In this document: one piece after another, positions 44,868 through 55,622 of the stretch
Position numbering within the stretch: the stretch's first letter is position 1
Layout: each line of letters starts with the position of its first letter
Origin: Mesorhizobium japonicum MAFF 303099
Lineage (GTDB): Bacteria; Pseudomonadota; Alphaproteobacteria; Rhizobiales; Rhizobiaceae
Assembly (NCBI RefSeq): GCF_000009625.1
Contig: NC_002678.2
Location: 3,628,001 to 3,692,000, forward strand
Direction of reading: 5' to 3'
DNA length: 64,000 bases
The notes under the pieces: model-generated
The model's database searches: none
What the model was told of the DNA's origin: nothing
The model's input: the letters and a program-made list of their open reading frames with translations, nothing else
Position numbers and translations under genes: made by a program

Positions 44868-45674
44868 TCACCCCCAGATCATCAACGCCACCAGCCCGAC
44901 AATACCCACCACCAGCCGCCACCAGCCGAACAGCGAGTAGCCGTTGCGCGAGACGTAATCGAGCAGGTAGCGCACCACGAACAGCGCGGTGACGAAGGCG
45001 GCGACGAAGCCGATGGCGATGATCGGCAGGTCGGCCGAGGTCAGCACGTTGCGGTTCTTGAACAGGTCGAAGGCGAAGGCGCCGACCATGGTCGGGATCG
45101 CCAGGAAGAAGGAGAATTCCGCCGCCGCCCGCTTGTCGACGCCCAGAAGCAGCGCGCCGACGATGGTCGAACCCGAGCGCGACGTGCCGGGGATCAGCGA
45201 CAGGCACTGGAACAGGCCGATCTGCAGGTAGAGCCTGGTTGGGAAGCGCTCGACATCGCGATAGACCGGCTTCAGGTTCATGCGGTCGACCGCCAGTAGG
45301 ATAACACCGCCGATGATCAGCATGGTGCAGATCAGCCTCGGCGATTCGAACAGCACCGTCTTGATGAAATCATGCGCCAGCGCGCCGATGATCGCAGCCG
45401 GCAGAAAGGCAATCAGGATGCCGATGACGAAATGCCGCGTCAGCCGGTCATGCGGCAGGTCGAGCAGCATCTGCCACAAGCGGCGGAAGTAGACGCTCAG
45501 GATCGCCAGGATGGCGCCGAGCTGGATCAGGATCTCGAAGGCCTTGCCCGTCGAATTGAAGCCGAGGAAATGGCCGGCGAGCAGGATATGGCCGGTCGAG
45601 GACACCGGTATGAACTCGGTCAGGCCCTCCAGCAGGCCGAGCAGCAGGGCTTCGACGATGGTCTGGCTTTCCAT
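44868..45674 (-). CDS. uppP: undecaprenyl-diphosphatase UppP/BacA
   Basis: 268 residues, about eight membrane helices. Family motifs [20 protein letters not shown] and [19 protein letters not shown] hold the catalytic Glu and Arg/Ser. Regenerates undecaprenyl phosphate for peptidoglycan and polysaccharide synthesis; overproduction gives bacitracin resistance. Confidence 0.96.
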   Translation of the reverse strand: MESQTIVEALLLGLLEGLTEFIPVSSTGHILLAGHFLGFNSTGKAFEILIQLGAILAILSVYFRRLWQMLLDLPHDRLTRHFVIGILIAFLPAAIIGALAHDFIKTVLFESPRLICTMLIIGGVILLAVDRMNLKPVYRDVERFPTRLYLQIGLFQCLSLIPGTSRSGSTIVGALLLGVDKRAAAEFSFFLAIPTMVGAFAFDLFKNRNVLTSADLPIIAIGFVAAFVTALFVVRYLLDYVSRNGYSLFGWWRLVVGIVGLVALMIWG

Positions 45675-45833
45675 GGCTACCTCGGCTTTGCGCGACGGCT
45701 AACTGAACGGCTTGCTTGTCATGGCGTTGAAGTCCCCCTATAGGTCGCAACACCCTGACGGCCCGCTAACCGGGCGGCCAAGACTTACCGGTGCGCCCGG
45801 CGATTCGCCAGTGCGCTTTATCATCGCGGAACC

Positions 45834-46526
45834 ATGCTGACGCTTTTCCACCATCCCATGTTCGCCACCTGCCGCTTCGTCCGCCTTGCTTTCGGCGAGT
45901 ATGGCGAGGAGCTGGCGCTGATCGAGGAAAAGCCGTGGACGCGGCGCAAGGAGTTTTTGGCGCTGAACCCGGCCGGCACGCTGCCGATCCTGCTCGCCGA
46001 AGGCGACGTGCCGATCGTCGGCGCGACGGTTATCTCGGAGTATCTCGACGAGACCCGCGGTGTGCTCAAGCGCGACAAGCGGCTGTTCGCCGAGGACCCG
46101 ATGCAGCGCGCCGAAATCCGCCGGCTGATCGACTGGTACCTCAACAAGGCCGAAAGCGAAGTCACCCGCCATCTGGTGCGTGAACGCGTGCTGAAGCCGA
46201 TCATGCCCGAAACCGCCGGCGGTGGCTCACCCGATTCGGGCGCGATCCGTGCCGCGCGCGCCAACATCCGCCAGCATATGAAATACACCAACTGGCTGGC
46301 CGGCACCCGCCATTGGCTGGCCGGCGGCAGGGTCACCTATGCCGATCTCGCCGCCGCCGCGACGCTGTCGGTGCTCGACTATCTCGGCGAGATCGACTGG
46401 CGCGAACACGCCGCGGCGCGCGAATGGTATACGCGGGTGAAGTCGCGGCCCTCCTTCCGGCCGCTCTTGACCGACCGCGTGCGCGGCCTGTCGCCGGTGT
46501 CGCATTATGCGGACCTCGACTTCTGA
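45834..46526 (+). CDS. glutathione S-transferase-family protein
   Basis: 230 residues. N-terminal thioredoxin-like domain opening [40 protein letters not shown] (cis-Pro), then a helical domain ([20 protein letters not shown]). Head of an apparent GST-queG-SDR operon with a 20-bp overlap to queG. Divergent from uppP. Confidence 0.9.
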   Translation: MLTLFHHPMFATCRFVRLAFGEYGEELALIEEKPWTRRKEFLALNPAGTLPILLAEGDVPIVGATVISEYLDETRGVLKRDKRLFAEDPMQRAEIRRLIDWYLNKAESEVTRHLVRERVLKPIMPETAGGGSPDSGAIRAARANIRQHMKYTNWLAGTRHWLAGGRVTYADLAAAATLSVLDYLGEIDWREHAAAREWYTRVKSRPSFRPLLTDRVRGLSPVSHYADLDF

Positions 46527-47661
46527 CGCCGCAAAACTGCGCGCGCTGATCGACGCGGAGGCGCATCGCGCCGGCTTCGATGCCATTGCCGTCACCACCC
46601 CCGATGCGATCCCGCTGGCACCGGCGCGCCTGGCCGAATTCGTCGCCGACGGCTTTCACGGCTCGATGGACTGGATCGCCGAGACGATTGCAAGGCGAAG
46701 CGAGCCTTCCACGCTTTGGCCTGACGTGCGCTCGATCGTCGTGCTGGCAATGAACTATGGGCCGGACCATGATCCGCGTGTGCTGCAGGCCAGGCATGAC
46801 CGGGGCGCCATCTCCGTCTATGCGCAGAACCGCGATTATCACGATGTGATGAAAGGCCGGCTGAAGGAAATCGCCGGCAAGATCGTCGCGCGCGCCGGCG
46901 GCGACGTGAAGGTGTTCGTCGACACCGCGCCGGTGATGGAAAAGCCGCTGGCGCAAGCCGCGGGTCTCGGCTGGCAGGGAAAACACACCAATCTGGTCAG
47001 CCGCGAGCACGGCTCCTGGCTGTTCCTCGGCACCATCTTCACCACGGCAGAACTCGCGCCCGACCGGGCCGAGATCGACCATTGCGGTTCCTGCCGCGCC
47101 TGCCTCGACGCCTGCCCGACCGATGCCTTCCCGGCGCCTTACCGGCTCGATGCGCGGCGCTGCATTTCCTACCTCACCATCGAGAACAAGGGGCCGATCC
47201 CGCATGAATTCCGCGAAAAGATCGGCAACCGCATCTATGGCTGCGACGATTGCCTGGCCGCCTGCCCGTGGAACAAGTTCGCCCGGGCGGCGTCCGAGGC
47301 AAAGCTCGCGGCGCGCGACGATCTGCGCGCGCCGCCGCTCGCCGACCTGCTCGAACTGGACGATGCGGCCTTCCGCGTCTTCTTCTCCGGCTCGCCGATC
47401 AAGCGCATCGGCCGCGACCGCTTCATCCGCAACGTGCTGATCGCCGCCGGCAATTCCGGCGATGTCGTCCTGGCCGTCCCGGTGCGTGCGCTGGTTGGCG
47501 ATCCCTCGCCGCTGGTGCGGGGCGCGGCAATATGGGCGCTGGCGCGGCTGGTGCCTGACGCCGAATATTCCGAGCGGGCCGCGACCGGTCTGAAAGCCGA
47601 GAACGATGCGGCGGTGCGCGAGGAATGGCGCCTGGCGCGGCCAGACAGGGCGCACGCATGA
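46507..47661 (+). CDS. queG: epoxyqueuosine reductase QueG
   Basis: 384 residues. Two iron-sulfur motifs, [16 protein letters not shown] and [14 protein letters not shown], cobalamin-binding N-terminal half, and HEAT-like repeats at the C-terminus ([16 protein letters not shown]). Last step of queuosine formation on tRNA. Overlaps the SDR gene by four bases. Confidence 0.96.
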   Translation: MRTSTSDAAKLRALIDAEAHRAGFDAIAVTTPDAIPLAPARLAEFVADGFHGSMDWIAETIARRSEPSTLWPDVRSIVVLAMNYGPDHDPRVLQARHDRGAISVYAQNRDYHDVMKGRLKEIAGKIVARAGGDVKVFVDTAPVMEKPLAQAAGLGWQGKHTNLVSREHGSWLFLGTIFTTAELAPDRAEIDHCGSCRACLDACPTDAFPAPYRLDARRCISYLTIENKGPIPHEFREKIGNRIYGCDDCLAACPWNKFARAASEAKLAARDDLRAPPLADLLELDDAAFRVFFSGSPIKRIGRDRFIRNVLIAAGNSGDVVLAVPVRALVGDPSPLVRGAAIWALARLVPDAEYSERAATGLKAENDAAVREEWRLARPDRAHA

Positions 47662-48557
47662 GCGAAAAGCAGATCTTGATCTTCGGCGCCGGTTATTCCG
47701 GCAAGGCCTTTGCCCGCGCCAACAGGGATGCCGCCACGATCCTTGGCACCACACGGTCCAGGGAAAAATTCGCGGCGCTGCGCCAGGCCGGCATCACCCC
47801 GCTGCTGTTCGATGGCGCGTTGACCGGCGAAATCGGCGAGGCGCTGCAAAAAACAACCCATCTGGTGATTTCGGTCGCCCCGGAAGAGGCCGGCGACCCC
47901 GTCTTGAATGCCGCCCGGGAGGCAATCGCGGGGATGCCGGCGCTGGAATGGATCGGCTATCTCTCGACCGTCGGCGTCTATGGCGACCACGGCGGCGCCT
48001 GGGTCGATGAGACAGCCGCGTGCCGGCCGGTGTCGAAGCGCTCCGTCATGCGGGTCGAGGCTGAGCAGGCGTGGCTGAAGCTCGGCAAGGAAATCGGCAA
48101 GCCGGTGGCAATCCTGCGCCTGTCCGGTATTTATGGGCCTGGCCGCAATGCGCTGGTCAATCTGGAAAACGGCACCGCAAGGCGGCTGGTCAAGCCGGAC
48201 CAGGTGTTCAACCGTATCCATTGCGACGACATTGCCGGAGCGTTGTGGCAGCTCATCGACGGCAATACAGGCGGCATCTTCAACGTCACCGACGACGAGC
48301 CGGCGCCGCCGCAGGACGTCGTCGCCTATGCCGCGTCGCTGATGGGCGTGGAGCCGCCGCCGGAAATTCCTTTCGACACCGCCCAACTTTCGCCCATGGC
48401 GCGGTCCTTCTATGGTGAGAACAAGCGTGTCGCCAATGCGGCGATCAAGGCGGCGGGCTATTCCCTGCGTTTCCCGGACTACCGCGCCGCCTTCGACCAT
48501 ATGTGGGCAAGCGGCGACTGGCGCGACGGCGAGGCGCGCAGCCCGATGAAACGCTGA
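47658..48557 (+). CDS. NAD(P)-dependent epimerase/SDR-family protein
   Basis: 299 residues; ATGA overlap with queG. Rossmann motif [16 protein letters not shown] at the N-terminus, with GYSG in place of Gxx[14 protein letters not shown] carries the Ser/Tyr active-site region of extended SDRs, and [11 protein letters not shown] is typical of nucleotide-sugar epimerases. Substrate unknown. Confidence 0.87.
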   Translation: MSEKQILIFGAGYSGKAFARANRDAATILGTTRSREKFAALRQAGITPLLFDGALTGEIGEALQKTTHLVISVAPEEAGDPVLNAAREAIAGMPALEWIGYLSTVGVYGDHGGAWVDETAACRPVSKRSVMRVEAEQAWLKLGKEIGKPVAILRLSGIYGPGRNALVNLENGTARRLVKPDQVFNRIHCDDIAGALWQLIDGNTGGIFNVTDDEPAPPQDVVAYAASLMGVEPPPEIPFDTAQLSPMARSFYGENKRVANAAIKAAGYSLRFPDYRAAFDHMWASGDWRDGEARSPMKR

Positions 48558-48639
48558 TTGCGCGAAGGAGTAGGGCAATCGAAGCAGGCTGCGTTGCGTG
48601 CTATGATTCGGCCTTGGGATGCGGTGGGGATCCGGTTTC

Positions 48640-49806
48640 ATGAAGACAGCGATGCGGCCATCATGTTGTTTTGGCGCAATTCCCAAGGGAAAGCGCTACG
48701 CGCTTTTCCCGGGAAAACCGCTTCACACTTTTCCTGGAATTGCTTTGGGCAAGAAATCACTGCTGGCAGCAGTGCTCGGTTTGCTTGGCCTCGCCGCCCA
48801 GCCGGCGCTCTCCGAGGAACGGGCAAAAGACCTGTTCGGCGCTGAGAAACTGCCGACCGCGACCGCCCCGCAATCCTTCGGCTTCTATTCCAAGGGCTGC
48901 TTCGCCGGCGGTGTCGCCATCCCCATGGACGGCCCGACCTGGCAGGTCATGCGGCCCTCGCGCAACCGCCGCTGGGGCCACCCGGCGATGATCGCGCTGA
49001 TCGAGAAACTGTCGCGCGACGCCGACGCCGACGGCTGGCCTGGCCTGTTGATCGGCGACATTTCGCAGCCGCGCGGCGGCCCGATGATGACAGGCCATGC
49101 CTCGCACCAGATCGGGCTCGATGCCGACATCTGGCTGACGCCGATGCCTGACCGCACCATGACCAGGGCGCAGCGCGAATCGATGAGCGCCACCTTGATG
49201 GTCGACGAGAAGACACATCTGGTGAAGGACGCGCTGTGGACGCCGCAGCACACGGCGCTCTTGAAGCGGGCGGCGAGCTACCCCGAGGTGGAACGCATCC
49301 TGGTCAATCCCGGCATCAAGAAAAAGCTCTGCGACACCGTCAAGGGCGATCGTAGCTGGCTGCGCAAGATCCGGCCCTTCTGGGGCCACGACTATCATTT
49401 CCACATGCGCATCGGCTGCCAGCGGGGCTCGCCCGACTGCAAGGGGCAGGAGGCGACGCCGGATGATGACGGCTGCGGCAAGCCGCTGGCCTGGTGGTTC
49501 ACGCAGGAGCCCTGGCGGCCCAACAAGAACCCCGACGCGCCGAAGGCCCGCGACCTGATGACGATGGCCAACCTGCCCAAGGAATGCCGCGCCGTGCTCG
49601 ACGCGCCGGGCCCGGCCTCGGCGGAGGCGGCGACCTATCACGGCGGCGCCGTGCCGGTCGCGGTCGCGGCGCCCGAGCCGGAAGCGTCGCCGCAGCCCGC
49701 CACCACGGCCAGCGGTGGCGGCGATTTGCCGAGCGCGGCAAATGCATTCGCCGCGACCCCCAGAATGGGCGCGCCGGTGCCACGGCCACGACCGCCCGCG
49801 AAGTGA
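48640..49806 (+). CDS. mepA: penicillin-insensitive murein endopeptidase MepA
   Basis: 388 residues if the ATG at 48640 is used. Catalytic zinc motifs [14 protein letters not shown] and [11 protein letters not shown] identify MepA (LAS-type DD-endopeptidase cleaving peptidoglycan cross-links). C-terminus is a Pro/Ala-rich tail. A signal peptide follows residue 36 ([20 protein letters not shown]). The first 35 codons lie in a dispersed palindromic repeat, so the native start may instead be TTG 48745, which directly precedes the signal peptide. Confidence 0.9.
   Translation: MKTAMRPSCCFGAIPKGKRYALFPGKPLHTFPGIALGKKSLLAAVLGLLGLAAQPALSEERAKDLFGAEKLPTATAPQSFGFYSKGCFAGGVAIPMDGPTWQVMRPSRNRRWGHPAMIALIEKLSRDADADGWPGLLIGDISQPRGGPMMTGHASHQIGLDADIWLTPMPDRTMTRAQRESMSATLMVDEKTHLVKDALWTPQHTALLKRAASYPEVERILVNPGIKKKLCDTVKGDRSWLRKIRPFWGHDYHFHMRIGCQRGSPDCKGQEATPDDDGCGKPLAWWFTQEPWRPNKNPDAPKARDLMTMANLPKECRAVLDAPGPASAEAATYHGGAVPVAVAAPEPEASPQPATTASGGGDLPSAANAFAATPRMGAPVPRPRPPAK
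48673..48744 (+). repeat. dispersed 72-bp palindromic element, copy 2, inside the 5' end of mepA
   Basis: Near-identical to copy 1 at 2691-2762, with the same GCAATTCC/GGAATTGC ends and an AAAGCGC-TAC-GCGCTTT hairpin. It is translated in frame as [20 protein letters not shown] if mepA starts at 48640. Confidence 0.85.
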
Positions 49807-49993
49807 TTGCCGCTGCGCCACCGGTCGGCTCAATCGGTTTAGCGAGCTGTTTTCGGGAAATAGTGGCCGTTTGGCCGCAGAAGCTCTCTCGGCGCGCGGA
49901 GGGGTTCGAAAACCGTTTCCCTTTTCAAACTCATGCGCTAGTCAACGGAGGAACAGCGAGACGCCGTCAGGGGCGCCGGGGACGGACGAGAGC

Positions 49994-51019
49994 ATGCCAA
50001 GCGTAAGCGATACCGACACGTCGTTGCGGTTTCCGATCCTGATCGGCGACATTGGCGGCACCAATGCGCGCTTTTCGATCGTGCTCGACGCCAATTCCGA
50101 GCCGACCGAGCCGCAGATCGTCCAGACCGCCAATTTCAACACGATCGACGAGGCGATCCAGGCGGCGGTGCTCGACCGCTCGTCGGTCCGTCCCAATTCG
50201 GCGGTGCTGGCGGTGGCCGGTCCGGTCGACGGCGACGAGATCGAACTCACCAATTGCCCGTGGGTCGTCAAGCCCAGGCAGATGTTTGCCAATCTCGGCT
50301 TGAGCGACATTGTCGTGCTCAACGATTTCGAGGCGCAGGCGCTGGCCGTCGTGGCGCTTGGCGAAGAGCATATGGAAAAGATCGGCGGCGGCACGCCGGA
50401 GCCCAATGCAGGCCGCGTCGTGCTCGGCCCCGGAACCGGGCTCGGCGTCGCCGGGCTGGTCTATGCCTTGCGCCACTGGATACCGGTGCCCGGCGAAGGC
50501 GGCCATATGGACATCGGTCCGCGCACGCCGCGCGATTTCGAGGTGTTTCCGCATATCGAGAAGCTCGAGGGCCGCATTTCCGGCGAACAGATCCTGTGCG
50601 GGCGCGGCCTCGTCAACGTCTACCGGGCTGTCGCCAAGGCGGACGGCAAGCCGGCGCCTTTCACCACGCCGGCCGAGATCACCGGCGCGGCGCTGGCCAA
50701 GACCGATCCGGTGGCTGAGGAAGCGCTGGAGACTTTCGTCACCTGCCTCGGGCGCACCGCCGGCGATCTTGCCCTGGTGTTCATGAGCCGTGGCGGCGTC
50801 TTCTTGACCGGCGGGATCGCCCAAAAAATCGTGCCGGCGCTGAAGGAGGGCAATTTCCGCGCCGCCTTCGAGGACAAGGCGCCGCACAGCGCGCTGATGC
50901 GCACCATGCCCGTCTATGTCATCACCCATCCGCTGGCGGCCCTTCTCGGCCTTGCCGCCTATGCCAGGAACCCGTCGCTGTTCGGCGTCCAGACGGCCGG
51001 CCGGCGCTGGCAGGCCTGA
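49994..51019 (+). CDS. glk: glucokinase
   Basis: 341 residues from the ATG with GGACGAGAG upstream (the open frame continues 93 codons further 5', through the end of mepA). Phosphate-binding [10 protein letters not shown] at the N-terminus, [22 protein letters not shown], and [10 protein letters not shown] with the catalytic/structural residues of the bacterial Glk family. Phosphorylates glucose with ATP. Confidence 0.95.
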   Translation: MPSVSDTDTSLRFPILIGDIGGTNARFSIVLDANSEPTEPQIVQTANFNTIDEAIQAAVLDRSSVRPNSAVLAVAGPVDGDEIELTNCPWVVKPRQMFANLGLSDIVVLNDFEAQALAVVALGEEHMEKIGGGTPEPNAGRVVLGPGTGLGVAGLVYALRHWIPVPGEGGHMDIGPRTPRDFEVFPHIEKLEGRISGEQILCGRGLVNVYRAVAKADGKPAPFTTPAEITGAALAKTDPVAEEALETFVTCLGRTAGDLALVFMSRGGVFLTGGIAQKIVPALKEGNFRAAFEDKAPHSALMRTMPVYVITHPLAALLGLAAYARNPSLFGVQTAGRRWQA

Positions 51020-51111
51020 ACTCCCAGCGCGAAGCGTGGGGCGCCCGCGACGAAGTTAATCAGCCGCGGGCATAGGCAAGCCGGCCGCATGGCGCTAAGA
51101 GGAGTGCCGAA

Positions 51112-53013
51112 TTGCAGCCCGGCCCCAGGCGGAAAACCCACGAAGCTCCCGATTTGACACTTCAAGCTCCAAACAAGCAGAAAGCCAGCGTTGGCGAAGT
51201 CAACGCGGTGCTGCGCCGCATTCTCTCCGAAAACGGCCGCGATCATCGCTGGTCCTACGTCGTCGCCATCTCCTGCATGCTGCTGGTGTCGGGCACGACC
51301 GCCTTCACGGCCTGGATCATGAGTCCGATCGTCAACCAGATCTTCTACGAACGGCGCGGCGACCTGGTGGTGTGGATTTGCGCCGGGATCATGGGGGCCT
51401 TCCTGGTGCGCGGTTTCGCCGGCTACGGCCAGGCGGTGGCGCTGGCCACGATCGGCAACAATCTGGTGGCGCGCTACCAGAAACGCATCTTCGACCATCT
51501 GATGAAGCTCGGCGTCGGCTTCTTCAACGATACGCGCTCCGGCCGGCTGGCGGCGCAGGTCAACGAGAATGTCGGCGGCATCCGCGACCTCTTGTCGATC
51601 ACGCTGACATCCATCACCCGCGACGCGGTGACCCTGGTCGGCCTTGTCGGCATCATGATCTACCAGGATCCGGTTTTATCGCTGAGTTCGCTGCTGATTG
51701 GACCGCCGCTGATCTGGGCGGTTGTCTACCTGACGCGTCGGGTGCGGCGCATCACGCGGGAATCCGTGCTGATCAATTCTCGCCTCATCGGCGCCGTCCA
51801 GGAGGCCACGCAAGGCATCGCCATCGTCAAGGCCTTCACCATGGAGGACCAGTTGGCGAGCCGCATCGGCGCCTTGGCCGACACGGCGGAACAGCGCTCT
51901 AACAAGATCGCCCGCGTCTCGGAGCGGCTGGCGCCGATTTCCGACATGCTGGCCGGCCTCGCCGTCACCTCCGTCATCGCCTATTCCGGCTATCGGGCGC
52001 TGGTTCTCGGCCAGCCGCCGGGTGCGGTGTTTTCGTTCATCACCGCGCTGATCCTGGCTTACGATCCGGCCCGGCGCCTGGCGCGCATGCAGGTCGGCAT
52101 GGAGCGGGCGCTGGTCAACGCCCGCATGATCTACGAACTGCTCGACCTCAAGCCGCAACAGGGCGACGCGCCGGATGCCGTCGAGGCACAATTCACGTCG
52201 GGCGAAGTGCGCTTCCACAACGTGTCCTTCCGCTATGTCGAGGAGACGCCGGTGCTGCAGGAGCTGAGCTTCGTCGCCGCCGCCGGCAAGATGACCGCTA
52301 TCGTCGGCGCCTCGGGCGCCGGCAAGACCACGCTGGTGGCGCTGCTGCAGCGCTTCTACGACGTCGAGTCCGGCACCATCGAGGTCGACGGCCAGGACAT
52401 TTCCAAGGTGACGAAGCAGTCGCTGCGCGGCTCGATCGCCTATGTCTCGCAATCGCCCTATCTGTTCGAAGGCACGATCCGCGACAACATCCGCTATGGC
52501 CGCATGTCGGCCACCGACGCCGAGATCGAGCGTGCGGCGCAACAGGCGGCCGCCGACGGGTTCATCCGCCAGCAGCCGCAGGGCTACGACACGCCGGTCG
52601 GCGAGAACGGCGCCACGCTGTCCGGCGGCCAGCGCCAGCGCGTCTCGATCGCCCGTGCCATCGTGCGCCAGGCGCCGATCCTGCTTCTCGACGAGGCGAC
52701 CTCGGCACTCGACAACGAGGCGGAGGCCCGTGTCCAGGAAGCGCTTACCCATGTCATGGAAGGGCGCACGACGATCGTCATCGCGCATCGGCTGTCGACG
52801 GTGGTCAATGCCGACCACATCGTCGTCATGGAACAGGGCCGGGTGGTCGAGGAAGGCACGCATGCCGCGCTGATGGCCGACCCGCACAGTGTCTATGCAC
52901 GGTTCCACCGGGTGCAGGGCAAGAAGGGGCTGGGGCTTGTCGACGACAGCAAGCCGATCCAAACTCCGGTCCGGGCCACGCGTGCGAAAAAGACGGCGGT
53001 GAGGAGCACATGA
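51112..53013 (+). CDS. ABC exporter, fused permease and ATPase (MsbA-like)
   Basis: 633 residues from a TTG with GAGGAG nine bases upstream. Six-helix membrane domain at about 45-340, then ATPase with Walker [12 protein letters not shown], signature [14 protein letters not shown], Walker [13 protein letters not shown] and switch His in VIAHRLSTV. Homodimeric exporter of lipids, glycans or drugs. Sits between glk and dapB, and overlaps dapB by four bases. Confidence 0.94.
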   Translation: MQPGPRRKTHEAPDLTLQAPNKQKASVGEVNAVLRRILSENGRDHRWSYVVAISCMLLVSGTTAFTAWIMSPIVNQIFYERRGDLVVWICAGIMGAFLVRGFAGYGQAVALATIGNNLVARYQKRIFDHLMKLGVGFFNDTRSGRLAAQVNENVGGIRDLLSITLTSITRDAVTLVGLVGIMIYQDPVLSLSSLLIGPPLIWAVVYLTRRVRRITRESVLINSRLIGAVQEATQGIAIVKAFTMEDQLASRIGALADTAEQRSNKIARVSERLAPISDMLAGLAVTSVIAYSGYRALVLGQPPGAVFSFITALILAYDPARRLARMQVGMERALVNARMIYELLDLKPQQGDAPDAVEAQFTSGEVRFHNVSFRYVEETPVLQELSFVAAAGKMTAIVGASGAGKTTLVALLQRFYDVESGTIEVDGQDISKVTKQSLRGSIAYVSQSPYLFEGTIRDNIRYGRMSATDAEIERAAQQAAADGFIRQQPQGYDTPVGENGATLSGGQRQRVSIARAIVRQAPILLLDEATSALDNEAEARVQEALTHVMEGRTTIVIAHRLSTVVNADHIVVMEQGRVVEEGTHAALMADPHSVYARFHRVQGKKGLGLVDDSKPIQTPVRATRAKKTAVRST

Positions 53014-53831
53014 GCGAAGCAGGCGATATGGGCCTTGTGGTGGTGGGGGCAGCCGGCCGCATGGGCCAGACGCTGATCCGCGCCATCCACACCATTCCGG
53101 GCGCCCGTGTCATCGGCGCGGTCGAACGCGCGGATTCGCCGCATCTGGGCAAGGATGCCGGCGAGCTCGCAGGCATCGGCATCATCAATGTGCCGATCGG
53201 TGACGATCCGCTGCCGGTCTTCGCCAAGGCCGACGGCGTGCTCGACTTCACCACGCCGGCCTCGTCGGTCGAATTCGCCGGCTACGCGGCGCAGGCCCGC
53301 ATCGTCCATGTCATCGGCACGACCGGCTGTTCGGCCGACGACAATGCCAGGATCGCCGCGGCGGCGCGCCACGCCACCATCGTCAAATCAGGCAATATGA
53401 GCCTCGGCGTCAATCTGCTTGCGGTGCTGGTCGAACAGGCGGCGCGCGCGCTCGACGCCGATGATTTCGACATCGAGATTTTGGAAATGCACCACAAGCA
53501 CAAGGTCGACGCGCCGTCGGGCACGGCATTGTTGCTGGGTGAAGCCGCCGCCGCCGGGCGCGGCATTGCGCTCGCCGGCAATGACGTGCGTTCACGCGAC
53601 GGCCATACCGGTGTGCGAAAAACCGGGTCGATCGGCTTCGCCACGCTGCGCGGCGGCTCGGTCGTCGGCGACCACAGCGTCATCCTTGCCGGCACTGGCG
53701 AGCGCATCACGCTGTCCCATCATGCCGAGGACCGCGCCATCTTCGCCCGCGGCGCTGTCAAGGCGGCTCTGTGGGCCCGTGGCAAGAAGCCAGGACTCTA
53801 TTCGATGCGGGACGTGCTCGGCCTGAGCTGA
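53010..53831 (+). CDS. dapB: 4-hydroxy-tetrahydrodipicolinate reductase
   Basis: 273 residues, ATGA overlap with the exporter. NAD(P)-binding [13 protein letters not shown], then [20 protein letters not shown], the DapB signature with the catalytic His and Lys. Step in lysine and diaminopimelate synthesis. Confidence 0.97.
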   Translation: MSEAGDMGLVVVGAAGRMGQTLIRAIHTIPGARVIGAVERADSPHLGKDAGELAGIGIINVPIGDDPLPVFAKADGVLDFTTPASSVEFAGYAAQARIVHVIGTTGCSADDNARIAAAARHATIVKSGNMSLGVNLLAVLVEQAARALDADDFDIEILEMHHKHKVDAPSGTALLLGEAAAAGRGIALAGNDVRSRDGHTGVRKTGSIGFATLRGGSVVGDHSVILAGTGERITLSHHAEDRAIFARGAVKAALWARGKKPGLYSMRDVLGLS

Positions 53832-53873
53832 AACGGCCAATCTGCCCATTTTGCCAATCTGAAGGGAGCAAAC

Positions 53874-54494
53874 ATGTCGAGAACCCTTGTGCTCGTGCGC
53901 CATGGCCAGAGCGAATGGAATTTGAAAAACCTGTTCACCGGTTGGCGTGACGTTGACCTGACCGAGCAGGGTCATGCCGAGGCCAAGGCCGCCGGGCAGA
54001 AACTCAAGGCGCGCGGCCTGAAGTTCGACATCGCCTTCACCTCGGCGCTGAGCCGCGCGCAAAAGACCTGCCAGCATATTCTCGACGCCGTCGGCCAGAG
54101 CGATCTCAAGACCATCCGCGACCAGGCACTCAACGAGCGCGACTATGGCGACCTTTCCGGCCTCAACAAGGACGACGCCCGCAAGAAATGGGGCGAGGAG
54201 CAGGTGCATGTCTGGCGCCGCTCCTACGACGTGTCGCCGCCCGGCGGCGAAAGCCTGAAGGACACCGGCGCCCGCGTCTGGCCTTACTACCTGCACGACC
54301 TGCAGCCGCACGTGCTGCGCGGCGGCACCGTGCTGGTCGCCGCCCACGGCAATTCGCTGCGCGCGCTGATCATGGCGCTGGACGGCAAGTCGGGCGAGGA
54401 GATCGTCAAGCTGGAGCTCGGCACCGGCGTGCCGGTCATCTACCAGCTCAACGCCGATTCGACCGTGGCGTCGAAGGAAGTGCTGGAGGGCTGA
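53874..54494 (+). CDS. gpmA: 2,3-bisphosphoglycerate-dependent phosphoglycerate mutase
   Basis: 206 residues. Phospho-His in [39 protein letters not shown], second His in [20 protein letters not shown]. Interconverts 2- and 3-phosphoglycerate. At 206 residues it is the shorter variant found in alphaproteobacteria. Follows dapB by 42 bp. Confidence 0.95.
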   Translation: MSRTLVLVRHGQSEWNLKNLFTGWRDVDLTEQGHAEAKAAGQKLKARGLKFDIAFTSALSRAQKTCQHILDAVGQSDLKTIRDQALNERDYGDLSGLNKDDARKKWGEEQVHVWRRSYDVSPPGGESLKDTGARVWPYYLHDLQPHVLRGGTVLVAAHGNSLRALIMALDGKSGEEIVKLELGTGVPVIYQLNADSTVASKEVLEG

Positions 54495-54593
54495 AGGTCC
54501 TGAGCCGGCAAGCGGAGCCCGAGGCTCTGGCTGGACCAAGCTCTTCTGCCCTAGCTGCGTTCCAGCTTTCGGCGTTATGGTCCAAAAAGCGCG

Positions 54594-54622
54594 TTGACAG
54601 CCATCGCTTGCCCGCTTACATG
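54594..54622 (+). promoter_or_regulatory. promoter of tRNA-Leu
   Basis: Perfect -35 TTGACA at 54594-54599, 17-bp spacer, -10-like TACATG at 54617-54622, eleven bases before the mature tRNA 5' end. Confidence 0.6.
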
Positions 54623-54633
54623 AGCCCGCACCA

Positions 54634-54718
54634 GCCCAGATGGCGGAATTGGTAGACGCGCACGGTTCAGGTCCGTGTTCCGCAAGGAGTGGAGGTTCGA
54701 GTCCTCTTCTGGGCACCA
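54634..54718 (+). tRNA. tRNA-Leu (anticodon CAG)
   Basis: 85-nt class II tRNA. Acceptor arms GCCCAGA and TCTGGGC pair, the D arm carries AATTGGTAGACGC, the anticodon arm is GCACGG-TTCAGGT-CCGTG with CAG in the loop, a variable arm follows, and the T arm is GAGGTTCGAGTCCTC. The 3' CCA is encoded. Confidence 0.97.
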
Positions 54719-54847
54719 AATTCCCGTTTCGAACCTTTCGACGGTTCAGAAACCCAAAGAAAAAGCCCGGTTCGTCCGGGCTTTTTCTTTGCCGCCAACC
54801 TCTCCTTCCGGCCAGGCACAGAACAAACCGCTTCAAACTGCGCGGCC
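54703..54847 (+). repeat. direct repeat A: tRNA 3' end plus terminator
   Basis: Begins with CCTCTTCTGGGCACCA, the 3' end of the tRNA, and runs through the terminator to GCGCGGCC. It is about 90% identical to 55457-55602. The first 29 bases are identical in both copies. Confidence 0.9.
54756..54790. terminator. rho-independent terminator after tRNA-Leu
   Basis: Arms AAAGAAAAAGCCCGG and CCGGGCTTTTTCTTT, loop TTCGT, with T-rich ends on both strands, so bidirectional. Confidence 0.93.
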
Positions 54848-54981
54848 GCGAAATTCCGATGAGCCGGAGCAGTGCGCCTCGCAGCATATTGTCCTCTGGG
54901 TTGCGCAAGCGAACGCTAATGCAAGGCTTGTTTCGGCGCGATAAAGCTGCTGCAATAGCGCGACTGGCCGTAGGGGATACG

Positions 54982-55164
54982 ATGCTCAAGTGGGGAGCGA
55001 TCTTAGGGGCTATCGGGTTTCTTGGCGGCTTCGTCGGGCCGATTATCATCACGCCCGAAGCGAACCAGGGACCGCTGCTCGGAATATTTATAACCGGCCC
55101 ACTCGGCTTCCTAATCGGTCTGGTTGTCGGTCTTGTGTTGAAGCTGTGGCCGCATCGTTACTAG
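54982..55164 (+). CDS. small two-helix membrane protein, 60 residues
   Basis: ATG with AGGGGAT upstream. Two hydrophobic helices (LKWGAILGAIGFLGGFVGPI and LLGIFITGPLGFLIGLVVGL) joined by a short PEANQGP turn, and a basic end. The long open frame that includes the tRNA is not a gene. Unknown function; it is the only credible gene between the two tRNA-derived repeats. Confidence 0.65.
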   Translation: MLKWGAILGAIGFLGGFVGPIIITPEANQGPLLGIFITGPLGFLIGLVVGLVLKLWPHRY

Positions 55165-55456
55165 CCTTCATGCCCCAGCTTCCGCGACCACGTAACTACG
55201 CCATTTGCCGGCCTTTGCATGTTTCCGGGACCCACCCGTCCTGGCCGGTGCCTCAGGTTATGGTAGCGGCCATCATGCGGTCATGGCACAAGGCGTCCAA
55301 CCACGGCCAAGGCCTTTCCCTCTCAGTGCTCGCTTAGGAACTCGGCAAGCTCGAAGGGGCTCCAGATGGTCCAGTGGCGGCGGTCGGCAGTGCGTCAGCG
55401 GTCATTGCGCAAGCTCCTCTGTTGGCGTTGCGCTCCCCGGTATGGGTTACGCCTCG

Positions 55457-55602
55457 CCTCTTCTGGGCACCAAATTCCCGTTTCGGACCGCTCGATGGCT
55501 CAGAAACCCAAAGAAAAAGCCCGGTTCGTCCGGGCTTTTTCTTTGCCGCCAACCTCTCCTCCTGGCTAGTCCCCCAAACAAACCGCTTCAAACCGCGCGG
55601 CC
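55457..55602 (+). repeat. direct repeat B: duplicate of the tRNA 3' end and terminator
   Basis: Starts CCTCTTCTGGGCACCA without the rest of the tRNA and then follows repeat A to GCGCGGCC. With repeat A it brackets 609 bp, as attL and attR do for an integrated element. Confidence 0.9.
55510..55544. terminator. duplicated bidirectional terminator
   Basis: Identical to the hairpin at 54756-54790 (15-bp arms, TTCGT loop). Insulates the reductase operon from upstream transcription. Confidence 0.9.
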
Positions 55603-55622
55603 TCTTCGCTACGCTTGCAGCC

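Larger units (their letters stand above)
55165..55622. other. 458-bp gap with no gene
   Basis: Between the small membrane protein and the reductase fusion. The first 290 bp have no convincing ORF or motif on either strand; the remainder is direct repeat B. A frame is open through it into the reductase but has no ribosome site until the ATG at 55623. Confidence 0.7.

Noticed and set aside
51043..51071. GCCCGCG/CGCGGGC stem after glk
   Set aside because: Only seven pairs with a 15-nt loop and no T run; too weak to call a terminator in GC-rich DNA.
54640..55164. 174-codon frame starting inside tRNA-Leu
   Set aside because: The first 110 codons translate the tRNA and terminator; only the last 60 codons, from the ATG at 54982, look like a protein.
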